From Mucilaginibacter geliditolerans (GTDB lineage: Bacteria > Bacteroidota > Bacteroidia > Sphingobacteriales > Sphingobacteriaceae), in NCBI RefSeq assembly GCF_014200495.1, contig NZ_JACHBY010000005.1, positions 310,001-374,000 of the forward strand: a stretch of 64,000 nucleotides of DNA. Direction: 5' to 3'. Of the stretch, positions 45,473 through 54,285 are shown piece by piece. The notes below the pieces were generated by a model. It did no database searches, was not told where the DNA came from, and worked only from the letters and a program-made list of their open reading frames with translations. A program made the translations under genes and the position numbers. How positions within the stretch are numbered: the stretch's first letter is position 1; every line of letters starts with the position of its first letter.

Positions 45473-45886
45473 TTATGCGGCTCGTTTAATTAAATTATAA
45501 ATCTGTATCATATGCTGATCTTTTACAGTTCTGCGTATAAATTCATCAAAGTTTACGCTAACCACTCTGGCTGCTTTAGCCAGAACAGACAAATGCCGGT
45601 CCTCATCTGAAAGCACTATCGAAAGATCCTGTGTTTGCGCAATGTATATAGAACTCAGGTCACCAATTGAAGCGTTATTTCTTTTGCCAGCTACCCAAAC
45701 GTCAAACCTTTCATCAGGGTGTTCAGTTTTTAAAGCGGTATATATCTGAATCTGTTTCTTCAACATAAAACTATACTCGTTTAATCTAATAGCTGATACG
45801 GAAATGCTGTTTTGCAGCAGTATACCACTCAATATATTGTATTTACCCACCCGGGATAGCAATTCCATATCATTTATTATAAACAT
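45473..45886 (-). CDS. PIN-like protein downstream of the XRE-ImmA regulator
   Basis: This 137-residue protein looks like a small PIN-type nuclease. An early acidic residue (FIINDMELLSRVG), then GDLSSIYIAQTQDLSIVLSD with EDRHLSVLAKAARVVSVNF, match the usual acidic pattern of PIN folds. The catalytic set is not fully certain by eye. Its ATG overlaps the stop of the XRE-ImmA gene (TAATG), so the two are translationally coupled as in toxin-antitoxin or regulator-effector pairs. It could be an RNase toxin held by its partner. It ends 254 bp before the CBASS operon on the same strand. Confidence 0.65.
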   Translation of the reverse strand: MFIINDMELLSRVGKYNILSGILLQNSISVSAIRLNEYSFMLKKQIQIYTALKTEHPDERFDVWVAGKRNNASIGDLSSIYIAQTQDLSIVLSDEDRHLSVLAKAARVVSVNFDEFIRRTVKDQHMIQIYNLIKRAA

Positions 45887-46971
45887 TAGTTCCTTACATT
45901 AAAATTTAAAACATTCAGTTCCTTCTTTAAATTATCTATTTTCTTCCCACTCAACTCTGCGGCCTTAGACCAGGACAAACGTCCCTCAGTCACGCCTTGT
46001 GTAACCATATTATTAAACCGGGTTGCTTTCTCCTGGCATTTAAAACGACCAAAATCATTGGTATTATCACCACCACTATACCACTCATTATAGGCCTGCC
46101 ACCAATCGTTATAAGTTCTGTTATCAATAAATTCAGTTTGCCTGGCTCTAATAATAATGGCCTGTATAGAAATACCATAAAGTTCTTTAATCCTTTTCAA
46201 TTCTGCCAACGATATTAAAGTGCGGTTTTTCCCAAACTCACTATATAAAGCTTCATCTACAATCAGCACAGCACCGGCGAAGAAATTGCAATAGAACTCC
46301 ATCTTGTCATCCGAAAAACTCTCATCGAACTTTAGCACGATATGCCCGAGTTCATGAAGGGCGGTAAAACGCTTACGTTCAAGCGTTAGCGACCTTTCGT
46401 TCAAAACGATTATCGGGATGTTTTTATTTAACTGTCCACTCAAACCACAGAAATCCTCGGCCCGGCTTACCTCTACCACAAATACCCCTTTAGACTCCAG
46501 CATTTCAACCACATCCAAAATCGGCGAATTGCCAACCTTCCACCTCTTCCTCAGCACTTTTGCCGCTTTTTCAATATCCTTTTCGGTAGTGATTACCATG
46601 TCTTCCAATGGGTTTTCAAACTGGCGAACATACCCCATGATCTTTTCTAATTCCAAAAATTTAGAAATGTAATCAATCACGGTATTCGTTACCTCCTTAA
46701 GATGGCTTTCCACATTAAAAATCTTGTGGGCATCTCTAAACCTGATGTTCTCAAAGTTTAAGCTGGCGGATGGATTTTCGTAAAAAAAGGAATAAGGAAC
46801 GTTAAACAAATCGGCTAATTTCAATAAAGTTTCAGCACCCGGTTTGGAATGGCCTTTCTCAAATTTAAAAATAGATTGCTTGGCTACTCCGACTTGATCA
46901 GCTAACTGCTGATAGGAGAAGTTCAAACCCTCCCGCAAATCTTTAAGCTTTGATCCTAATAAATTTTCCAT
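45886..46971 (-). CDS. XRE-family regulator fused to ImmA/IrrE-type metallopeptidase
   Basis: This roughly 361-residue protein has an N-terminal Cro/CI helix-turn-helix (about residues 8-65: LREGLNFSYQQLADQVGVAK). An ImmA/IrrE (COG2856) peptidase domain follows, with HELGH (in FTALHELGHIVLKFD) and a downstream acidic segment. The ATG at 46971 (MENLLGS) is preferred over 46989 because the promoter -7 box would lie inside the longer form. A 14-bp inverted repeat sits over its promoter, so it probably represses itself. Beside CBASS operons, separate CapH/CapP proteins play the same DNA-binding-plus-metalloprotease role; this fusion may be a one-protein version, which is inference. Confidence 0.85.
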   Translation of the reverse strand: MENLLGSKLKDLREGLNFSYQQLADQVGVAKQSIFKFEKGHSKPGAETLLKLADLFNVPYSFFYENPSASLNFENIRFRDAHKIFNVESHLKEVTNTVIDYISKFLELEKIMGYVRQFENPLEDMVITTEKDIEKAAKVLRKRWKVGNSPILDVVEMLESKGVFVVEVSRAEDFCGLSGQLNKNIPIIVLNERSLTLERKRFTALHELGHIVLKFDESFSDDKMEFYCNFFAGAVLIVDEALYSEFGKNRTLISLAELKRIKELYGISIQAIIIRARQTEFIDNRTYNDWWQAYNEWYSGGDNTNDFGRFKCQEKATRFNNMVTQGVTEGRLSWSKAAELSGKKIDNLKKELNVLNFNVRN

Positions 46972-46975
46972 ATTA

Positions 46976-47007
46976 CAAATATACAACATCGTAACCTAAA
47001 AAACAAA
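46976..47007 (-). promoter_or_regulatory. Promoter of the XRE-ImmA gene, near leaderless
   Basis: On the - strand TTTG (47004-47007) and TATATTTG (46976-46983) are separated by 20 bp, matching the Bacteroidota -33/-7 consensus. The ATG at 46971 lies only 4 bp beyond the -7 box, so the mRNA would have almost no leader. Confidence 0.65.
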
Positions 47008-47028
47008 TAAAATATTTTTTAGGTTACG
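46990..47028. promoter_or_regulatory. Inverted-repeat operator over the XRE-ImmA promoter
   Basis: CGTAACCTAAAAAA (46990-47003) and TTTTTTAGGTTACG (47015-47028) form a perfect 14-bp inverted repeat with an 11-bp spacer. One arm fills the promoter spacer and the other lies just upstream of the -33 box, ideal for autorepression by the XRE domain. Confidence 0.75.
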
Positions 47029-47049
47029 GCATCGAGTATTTATGCGATG

Positions 47050-47568
47050 CTATATGGAGATTTTTATTTCATGCTCTTTAATGATAGCTAAAAACGCCTC
47101 TGCATTCCCTACGGCATCATCAACCGGATTATGGGAATGTTGGGTCTTACGAAGGTGTTTGAAATTCTTGGAGGTGTCCTTAATAATGCCTTTATAAAAA
47201 CTACCTAAATTTTGCGAACTATAACCGAATGGATTGGAGTTTAAAAAGTGGTGAAGGTACCAACAGATAAACATCCAGTCATAACCATTATTATCACTGA
47301 TGAAAATTGGATTCCCAGGTACTTTATTTTTTATCCATTCAGCAAACGCTGTCATGACCTCAATAGGATCATTAAAATGCAATGTTTCTTCTCTGGTAAA
47401 ACCTGATACTTCCAGCGCTCCTGGAATATAATTATCAGAAATAGGCTTCAACTTTCCGTAGAAAGTTTCGTTTAGGTCTTTGTCTACGATAACTGCGCCG
47501 AAGCAAACCATCGAGTAATCGCCTGGTATTGGTCCATCACTTTCAACATCTACCATTATATAGGCCAT
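47050..47568 (-). CDS. DEDD-family 3'-5' exonuclease
   Basis: This 172-residue exonuclease of the RNase T/DnaQ fold has D-x-E in YIMVDVESDGP, the second acid in NNGYDWMF, and the DEDDh-type H-x(4)-D in SHNPVDDA, so it should be active on RNA or DNA ends. The ATG at 47568 (MAYIMVDVE) starts right at the first strand; the open frame to 47631 adds an unlikely hydrophobic leader. It lies between the integrase and the XRE-ImmA operator, on the same strand as both. It may be defence-related cargo or a stray housekeeping-type gene. Confidence 0.83.
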   Translation of the reverse strand: MAYIMVDVESDGPIPGDYSMVCFGAVIVDKDLNETFYGKLKPISDNYIPGALEVSGFTREETLHFNDPIEVMTAFAEWIKNKVPGNPIFISDNNGYDWMFICWYLHHFLNSNPFGYSSQNLGSFYKGIIKDTSKNFKHLRKTQHSHNPVDDAVGNAEAFLAIIKEHEIKISI

Positions 47569-47653
47569 ACTACTACTATTTGCTAACAAGGTCGGGAAAT
47601 AAAAGTAGATGACAAATATCTTATTTGACAATTTTTCATAAAACCTTAATTAT

Positions 47654-47691
47654 GATAAAACGCCGGACCAGTGTCCAGCGTCAGTTTTATC
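47654..47691 (-). terminator. Terminator of the integrase gene
   Basis: GATAAAAC pairs with GTTTTATC, and inside it GCCGGAC pairs with GTCCAGC (one mismatch), giving a long stem. It lies about 110 bp beyond the integrase stop. Confidence 0.65.
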
Positions 47692-47799
47692 TGATTAGTT
47701 AAGCATGTATTTCTATAAAAGCTGATACTACAATCATGTACAATTTAGGTCAGGATAAAATAATAGCATTAGTTATCGCCTGACAAAAAATGATTAAAA

Positions 47800-49020
47800 T
47801 TACACAAAAGACAATTTTTTTCTTAGTAGAATCATATCCTCACTGACTTTACAATCAAGAATCTTTGCATAGTGTTGAGTTTGTTGCAAGGATTTATGAC
47901 CGAGCATTTTAGATACAGTCTCAATAGGTACCCCGTTGTTTAAAGTTATTGTAGTGGCAAAAGTATGACGAGCTATGTGAAAAGTGAGGTTTGTTGTAAT
48001 TCCACAGATGTCTGCGATTTCTTTTAGATAGGCATTCATTTTTTGATTAGTCAAAACTGGCAAAACATAGCTTTCATCAGCGCATTTGGGATGGTCATTG
48101 TATTTATTCATGATTCCAAAAGCAACAGGTAATAGAGGCAATCGGGAAAGCGTTCCGGTTTTTTGTCTTTGAATATTTATCCAGAGGAAATCGTCAATGC
48201 CCCTCACGATTTGCGATCTCCGCAAGTTAAAAATATCAACATAAGCAAGCCCAGTGTAACAGCTAAATAAGAAGATATCCTTAACATTATTCAGCCGGTC
48301 TGTTATAAAGGTTTTGTTGGTAATTGTGGTTAGTTCGTCTTTTGTCAGTGCAACTCTTATTACATCATCTTTAATAAATCTCAACTCAATAAATGGATCA
48401 TTTTTTAACCAGCCCTTTCTTACACACTCCATTACTATTTTCTTCAGGTTGCTAACATACTTGATCACTGAATTATTAGCACAGTTTTTAAAGGCTTTTA
48501 ACCAGAACACGTATTCAGCTCCAAACTCATAATTTAGTTCGTTAATGCTAAAATCATTTACACCATACTTCCACATGATGAAATTTTTGGTATGCTGATG
48601 AATAGTCTGGTATCGTTTTAGAGTAGCCAGGGAATAGCCATTACCTATTAACGCCTCCATTTTTTTATTATGTTTTACTATAAGTTGAAGCAGCATTTTT
48701 GTTTCATCTCCCCGGCCAGTAATCTTATTCTTTAAGGAATCTGCAGTAATGATTTTATCATTTTCTATTAATGATAGCTTTGCTTGATAAACCTTAGCAG
48801 AGAGGGTTTCTATGTAGGCATTGATACTTTTAGCATCCAACTTTGTACCGGTGGCGCGCCCTGTGGACTGATCCCACCTACTGGTTGACCACTGTCTTTT
48901 TATAGAGATATCACGACAAACGCCATCCACAGTGATTCGTAAATATACATAGTGATTGGGTCTTTTTGTGGTTTTTGGTTGTTTCAAGAAGTAAAACAAT
49001 CCGAAGCTTTTTTCCAGCAT
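47800..49020 (-). CDS. Tyrosine recombinase (island integrase)
   Basis: This 406-residue site-specific integrase is of the Bacteroidota type. An N-terminal arm-binding region (about 1-100, RPNHYVYLRITVDGVCRDIS) is followed by a SAM-like core-binding domain (about 110-210) and a catalytic domain with the first arginine in TGLAYVDIFNLRRSQ, H-x-x-R in FHIARHTFATT, LGHKSL and the nucleophile tyrosine in TQHYAK. All catalytic residues are present. It should catalyse integration at the tRNA-Glu 3' end. It now lies 11 kb from the tRNA instead of next to it, as is usual; the repeat just upstream (49081) is echoed beside the tRNA. Confidence 0.93.
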   Translation of the reverse strand: MLEKSFGLFYFLKQPKTTKRPNHYVYLRITVDGVCRDISIKRQWSTSRWDQSTGRATGTKLDAKSINAYIETLSAKVYQAKLSLIENDKIITADSLKNKITGRGDETKMLLQLIVKHNKKMEALIGNGYSLATLKRYQTIHQHTKNFIMWKYGVNDFSINELNYEFGAEYVFWLKAFKNCANNSVIKYVSNLKKIVMECVRKGWLKNDPFIELRFIKDDVIRVALTKDELTTITNKTFITDRLNNVKDIFLFSCYTGLAYVDIFNLRRSQIVRGIDDFLWINIQRQKTGTLSRLPLLPVAFGIMNKYNDHPKCADESYVLPVLTNQKMNAYLKEIADICGITTNLTFHIARHTFATTITLNNGVPIETVSKMLGHKSLQQTQHYAKILDCKVSEDMILLRKKLSFV

Positions 49021-49080
49021 TTTTTTAATGAATTAAGGGTTAATTAATGCTGAAAGATGTGATTTATAATTAAGCTCTTT

Positions 49081-49211
49081 CAAGGCGTCTTTCCAAATTA
49101 AAAACGCGTGTAAAAAGACGCAAGTAGATTATTGGCGTTTTTGAACGAATTGATTAACGATGTCGAAAAACAGCAGATTTTTACTTTAAAGACTGTGTTA
49201 TAGCTAAAAAT
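49081..49211. repeat. Integrase-proximal repeat, copy A
   Basis: The sequence from CAAGGCGTCTTTCCAAATTA through AAAAAGACGCAAGTAGATTA to TTATAGCTAAAAAT aligns with 60159-60292. It contains an inverted GCGTCTTT/AAAGACGC pair. It lies 60 bp upstream of the integrase start. It may hold integrase arm-binding sites. Confidence 0.75.
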
Positions 49212-49276
49212 CATAACCGGTGGAAAGAATAGGATAGTAATTCTTCCATGGTTTGATCAGACGTTTGTTGTCTATT

Positions 49277-52200
49277 TCAATTATTAGTGACCAATTCCAA
49301 AAATCTTTGCCCGTCAGCCGGATCCAGACCTAATTTTCTAACTTTAATTTGAATGAGTTGAGCAAGTTCGTCCCCGGTTAACATTTGCTCTTCGCTGATA
49401 TAACCCTCATCCAACAGGTAAGTTTCCAGCTTTTCCCTGTTACCCGATCTGAAGCCAGAGACGGCGTTTTGACCAAGTTTACGGATAAGTTCTTCGGGGT
49501 TATAAACAGCCGCTTTTAACACCTCATAAACTTCCGGGAGATAGCGTTCCGTCACCGCATTTGAACCTTTCAATACATTCAAATCAATGGCTTTTGGTCT
49601 TCCCTTTTGATAAAGTTCTTGGAATGCCTCAAGCAGCCCGATTTTCTTTTCCAACTGTTGAAGTCGGCCCTGCTCAAAACCAGCTACAACTCCGCCGTTT
49701 TTAATGTAGCTAGTCAATTGCCCATAAGTAGTTATCCGGTTTTCCAGGCAGGTCGCCAGATCCGACAGATCATCCAGCAAATACCACATGTGAAGCTGAA
49801 CCGGGTTCTGGGCCATCAATTGAAATCCGGGGACAGCAATCAATTTTCGATAGCTGTCATGAGTCTGCCCGGCAACGCCGGGAATCTTTTCAAACAGGTT
49901 CAGTGAAAAAGGCTCTTCGTCGGCTCCCAGGTAATCACTTTTTTCGCTTGCATTACTTTCCAGGACATATATCCTAATTTCAAACCCGGCATGTTCATCA
50001 GCGTATGATTTCCATTTGGCAATTTCTTCCTTTTGCGCTGTAAAATAAAAGACCTGCCGGCCTTCCTGGGCTATCTCCGCCAGCACTTCAATGATCTGAC
50101 TGGCTCGCTGGTCATCACTGTTCGCTAATAGCTCATCGGCAAAGATGGGGATTTGAAATTCTTTCTCCTGGCTTTCGATATAGGCCAAACGGATACATAG
50201 TAATAATTGGATACGTGTCCCGGTGGATAACTGGTCTAGGGTTTGCCCCTCATGAAGCGTATGATCATAAGCCAAAAAATCCAGCTGCGCTATATCGTTG
50301 ATCCTAAGTTCATACCGCCCGTTCGTGATCTTGTTAAACAACTGGTTCCCGCGTTTTAACACATTTGATGAATTACCCTCCCCGCCTTCCTTCTCCAAAT
50401 GGCTGATCAACAGGCTGCCTGTTAAAGCGGATAAATTATCATCGTAGACTTGCTGCAGGTTATCAAGCGCGGTTTCTTTTTTAGCCAATGCGTCTTCCAG
50501 GTCATGCCCGCTTTTTTCGCGTTGTATCAACGCATTCGTACTGATAATTTTATCGTTAAAACTATCGAATTCTGCGGCCGTAACAGCAAAATCGCTAACG
50601 AAGCGCTGCGCTGTCGCCAAGTCCATGTCCAGCAACTTGTCCTTGTTGGACGCATAGGCCTCATGATTTTGCTGCAAGCGCTCGGTCTCGGCAAACAAAA
50701 TATTTTTTTCCTTGCAACTGGCTTCTGTTTTTTTGTAATCGTCAAGTTGATCTACCAGTTGGTAGACATGGTGCTTATCTGGTGTTTTTAGGTCCAGTCG
50801 TTTATAGATCCCGTCCAGTTTCAGACCAGCTTCTTTTAGGTGTTTTTCCTTTTCATCACCTAATTCAACAAGGCCATCTACGGCCGTTACCTTATTTTTG
50901 CGGACGTTTTCTTTTTCTGATAAATATTTAACAGCTGCCTTTGCCGCCATACCGTCTTCTACGGCAGGGCTGAGGTCATGAAGCAAGCCGTTAATCTTTT
51001 CCAGTTCAGCGTCCCGCTGTTTCGTCATAGTTTCTTTCTTGCCGCGTTTACCTTGCAGTTCTGCAGCAAATCCAGCATACTTACTCAACTGGCTGATATA
51101 CCAAAAAAAAGCGCTATAATTTTTAAGGTCACCTGATGGCAACACAGGCGCATGCCCCAATAAGCCGATCCATTGGTCGCGCTGATCTTCGGATTCCTGC
51201 AACTTAGGCTGCAGGGATTCTAATTCTGCTGCCAGTCGGTTCACCTCTTGTTTTTCCAGCGCATAAAGTTCTGCCGCCTGTAATTGAAGGGATAATTCTT
51301 CAAATACGGTCTGGACATTCTCTGGTTGCCAGGTAGCCGGCTCCTTTAGCCCCGTTTTCCTGAAATCTTCGCGACGAATATTCGTTTTCCCGGTCGCCTT
51401 TTTACCTTGCCCCAGTAGTGCTAGGACGATCAGGATAATAATCGCTGTCATCCCCCACCAACCGAATACGGCAACAGCCAGGGCGACCACACAAGCACCT
51501 GCGACAAGCAACCACAACCAGTATGTTTTTGTCCCGCTGATTTCGTTTTGTTCGCCAAGCCACTTGGTGAGCGAGGTTATTCCCTCTTTTATTTGCCCAA
51601 CGTTTTGGTTTACGGGCGCTGGTTTTTTACTTAAACTGTCGATTTGAACTTGGATAAATTTCATTTGACTCAATAAACGATGGGCACTATCTATAAATTC
51701 ATCCAACTTCGCTATCTTACCCAAGTCTGTCTTAATTTCCTCGCCCGGCTCGTAATCGGGGTGTATCTGTAACTTCAAGGTCTCCATAGTAGCGGCTAGG
51801 TCCGCGATCGCTACATCCAGATCTGAAATCGTGCGTTCCGTTTCGATAAGCGCCTCAACCCGGTCCTCCAGTTCTTTCAGCACCAGGGGACTCATCCCTT
51901 TTTCCGGCAGGCCTATTTCACTGATCGCATCTTTATGTTTTTGAATAGCTTCCCGGTTCGTTTCAAGCTCCGTCCACAGGGCTTCTATCCGTTCCTCTAG
52001 TGCAGTGATTTCCTCATATTCATTACCGAATAGGCCCTTAAGCTGCTGTGGATAAGCCGATACTTTGAGTTCAAGGCTTTCTTTGAGCTCCCTGGCTTTC
52101 ATGCAGTCAACAACCGCTTGGTAAAATTCTTTCAGTTTACGGGCGTCTGTAGCTTTATCGCGGGCCGCTACCCATGCAGACAGGGAGTTTTCTTTGTCTT

Positions 52201-52735
52201 TTAAGCTTTGCTGTCTTCTATTGATCTCAGCCAGCTGGGTATCAGCAGCGGTCACGCTCGTGTAAGCGCCGTTATTTTTCTTTTTGATATCACTACTATA
52301 TTTCAAGGCAGCTGCCGCGTTGCCTAAATTATAGCCACCCATCGCTTCCTGGTAGATCTTCCCGGCAAGATCCTTATCATTGATGTGCACCAGTTCCTGT
52401 AAGGCAAAATTATACCGTACGGATTCATCAATTGCCGGAATGCCGAGTAACTCACCATCTACACCGCCCCGCTGGGCCCGGAACTGTCCATAGTCCAGCT
52501 TGACATCCCAACTGTCATTCCCGGTGTCAATCTCGCCTTCCAGATTCATCCTTCCAGATTTTGGCGGCCACAGAAGCTGGTGGATCGCGGTTGCCGTACT
52601 GGTTTTTCCGGAAGCATTGGGGCCCGCGATAATATTAACATGCCCGGACAAGTCTTTTATAGGCTTCAAACCATCGGGCAAGCCCGGCATTTTACGGACG
52701 TGCAGCGAAGTAAAATGTAATGATTGTTTTCCCAT
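49277..52735 (-). CDS. YhaN/SbcC-like AAA ATPase with internal membrane helices
   Basis: This 1152-residue SMC/RecN-like ATPase has Walker A GPNASGKT (38-45) at the N-terminus and the ABC-type signature QLSTGTRIQLL (about 830), with Walker B IPIFADELLANSD (about 868). Long coiled-coil segments lie between them. Near residues 400-440 two hydrophobic helices (WLWLLVAGACVVALAVAV and TAIIILIVLALLG) interrupt the coil, a feature of YhaN proteins, so it is probably membrane-attached. A C-terminal extension of about 200 residues follows the ATPase. The start lies 5 bp after the YhaO-like nuclease gene. Together they should cut or process DNA ends. Confidence 0.85.
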   Translation of the reverse strand: MGKQSLHFTSLHVRKMPGLPDGLKPIKDLSGHVNIIAGPNASGKTSTATAIHQLLWPPKSGRMNLEGEIDTGNDSWDVKLDYGQFRAQRGGVDGELLGIPAIDESVRYNFALQELVHINDKDLAGKIYQEAMGGYNLGNAAAALKYSSDIKKKNNGAYTSVTAADTQLAEINRRQQSLKDKENSLSAWVAARDKATDARKLKEFYQAVVDCMKARELKESLELKVSAYPQQLKGLFGNEYEEITALEERIEALWTELETNREAIQKHKDAISEIGLPEKGMSPLVLKELEDRVEALIETERTISDLDVAIADLAATMETLKLQIHPDYEPGEEIKTDLGKIAKLDEFIDSAHRLLSQMKFIQVQIDSLSKKPAPVNQNVGQIKEGITSLTKWLGEQNEISGTKTYWLWLLVAGACVVALAVAVFGWWGMTAIIILIVLALLGQGKKATGKTNIRREDFRKTGLKEPATWQPENVQTVFEELSLQLQAAELYALEKQEVNRLAAELESLQPKLQESEDQRDQWIGLLGHAPVLPSGDLKNYSAFFWYISQLSKYAGFAAELQGKRGKKETMTKQRDAELEKINGLLHDLSPAVEDGMAAKAAVKYLSEKENVRKNKVTAVDGLVELGDEKEKHLKEAGLKLDGIYKRLDLKTPDKHHVYQLVDQLDDYKKTEASCKEKNILFAETERLQQNHEAYASNKDKLLDMDLATAQRFVSDFAVTAAEFDSFNDKIISTNALIQREKSGHDLEDALAKKETALDNLQQVYDDNLSALTGSLLISHLEKEGGEGNSSNVLKRGNQLFNKITNGRYELRINDIAQLDFLAYDHTLHEGQTLDQLSTGTRIQLLLCIRLAYIESQEKEFQIPIFADELLANSDDQRASQIIEVLAEIAQEGRQVFYFTAQKEEIAKWKSYADEHAGFEIRIYVLESNASEKSDYLGADEEPFSLNLFEKIPGVAGQTHDSYRKLIAVPGFQLMAQNPVQLHMWYLLDDLSDLATCLENRITTYGQLTSYIKNGGVVAGFEQGRLQQLEKKIGLLEAFQELYQKGRPKAIDLNVLKGSNAVTERYLPEVYEVLKAAVYNPEELIRKLGQNAVSGFRSGNREKLETYLLDEGYISEEQMLTGDELAQLIQIKVRKLGLDPADGQRFLELVTNN

Positions 52736-52740
52736 CGCTT

Positions 52741-54018
52741 TTAAGAATTGAGTTGTCCGTTAAGTTCTGCCAACAAACGATTGCACTCGTTGATGATGAA
52801 ATTCATGCCTTCATGGTCACTGGGCGGGTCAATCCGCCGGCCGATTAACAAAGGTGTGTATGTCCCGGACCGGTAGACGTAGTTAGCTTTAATTTTCCAG
52901 TCCGCGATCAATCGGTTAAGGAAGGGCGAAACGATACCTTTTCTATGTTCGAGTATTGTATGCGCAAGGACGCCGGCCGGCGAATTGGACAGGGCAAGTT
53001 CCTCGAGGTTTTGCAGCGCCGGCTGGAGGCGGCTGGCGATCTTCCTGACGCTGATGGTAGTCCTGGTGAGCAGCTGGTTATACTGAACAATGTCGCGGGT
53101 CCAACGTTCTACCTCGTTGATGGTGATATGTTCCCCTGTCAATCTGACCTGATAAACAATGGACAGCAACTCCGGCATCTCATTTTCCGCGTCCATACCG
53201 TCTTTCACGAGCATATTGACGATCCGGTCTCTCAGTTCTGTTTCATTGTCAATCGCGGATACCGGTACTTCTACTGTGCGGTACAAAACAGTTGACAATA
53301 GCACCTGATTGACGCTGATTATACCGGACGGACTTACTTCCGCAAATAGTGCTCCATGGCCATCGGGTTCTTTTGCGCTCATGGCCTGCGGGGAGCCTAA
53401 ATACCAAACGTCCGGATTTTGCCTCAATCGCTCCGGTTTGTGAATATGGCCCAGCAGCCAAAGATTCACCTCACTTTTGACTAACTCATCCAGTTTGAAT
53501 GGATGATATTCGCTTCCTGGTTTATCAATGTCCCCGTGTAGCAGCCCGATGCAGGGATATTTCGCATCAAAGCCAGGCAGTCCCCAATCTAAAAATGCAC
53601 TTTCCCTGACCGACCTTGCAGGAAATGACCAACCGGCAAATTGGACAATCTGTCCATCTTTTTCAAATTTTTGTACCTCCCACTGACCTTTAGCGCCGAT
53701 CAAATGGACATTCGGCAATTTTATATTTCCGGCGATACCGGCAAGCACGTCAAAATCATGATTGCCGGAAACCATATATACAGCTATGCCATGCCGGTGC
53801 AGTTCTTCAAAACCTCTTTGCAGTGGACCGACTGCTTCAAAGTAACGGTTATCCCAATCCACGATGTCACCGCAAAGCGCCAACACATCCATATTATTTT
53901 GAATACAATAATTGATGATTTTTTGCCAGGTATATTTGGTGGAGGCATGTGATCCGGAAACATCCGCTGAAGATTTGCCTAAATGCAGATCCGCTGTCGC
54001 GAGTATTTTGATAGACAT
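52741..54018 (-). CDS. YhaO/SbcD-like metallophosphoesterase DNA nuclease
   Basis: This 425-residue exonuclease subunit has the calcineurin-like phosphoesterase motifs in order: DLHLG (residues 10-14), GDIVDWD (about 50-56), GNHDF (about 88-92), LLHGDID and LLGHIHKPE. The C-terminal part is the capping and partner-binding region. It is the nuclease partner of the YhaN-like ATPase in a two-gene operon. The 267-bp gap to the divergent helicase gene should hold both promoters, though I see no clear consensus box. Confidence 0.88.
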   Translation of the reverse strand: MSIKILATADLHLGKSSADVSGSHASTKYTWQKIINYCIQNNMDVLALCGDIVDWDNRYFEAVGPLQRGFEELHRHGIAVYMVSGNHDFDVLAGIAGNIKLPNVHLIGAKGQWEVQKFEKDGQIVQFAGWSFPARSVRESAFLDWGLPGFDAKYPCIGLLHGDIDKPGSEYHPFKLDELVKSEVNLWLLGHIHKPERLRQNPDVWYLGSPQAMSAKEPDGHGALFAEVSPSGIISVNQVLLSTVLYRTVEVPVSAIDNETELRDRIVNMLVKDGMDAENEMPELLSIVYQVRLTGEHITINEVERWTRDIVQYNQLLTRTTISVRKIASRLQPALQNLEELALSNSPAGVLAHTILEHRKGIVSPFLNRLIADWKIKANYVYRSGTYTPLLIGRRIDPPSDHEGMNFIINECNRLLAELNGQLNS

Positions 54019-54285
54019 AATAAGCTAAACATTTAGTCCTTCTAAAGTACGGTTTAATCACATCAATAGCTAAATCTTTCGGGGCATCTGATAATATTTA
54101 ATCGCAGGTCCCGCGCTCGAATCACTTCATCTCCTTCCAAACAAAACTGCTCTCAATATGGATATTAGTGTGTTTGTCGTATCCGTTCAAAAGGAAAGAG
54201 GCTGCTGCTAAATGCTGTAAGAAAGCATTGTATGACAAGTGTTGTGGATTTGCGGTAAAATATCGTTAATTTCATTTTTTTAATT

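Noticed and set aside
45473..45886. Retron or reverse-transcriptase system around the candidate small RNA
   Set aside because: No reverse transcriptase gene lies in the window, so the hairpin RNA has no retron partner.
47569..47631. Hydrophobic 21-residue leader before the DEDD exonuclease
   Set aside because: A cytoplasmic exonuclease has no use for it, and the catalytic strand begins right at the ATG at 47568.
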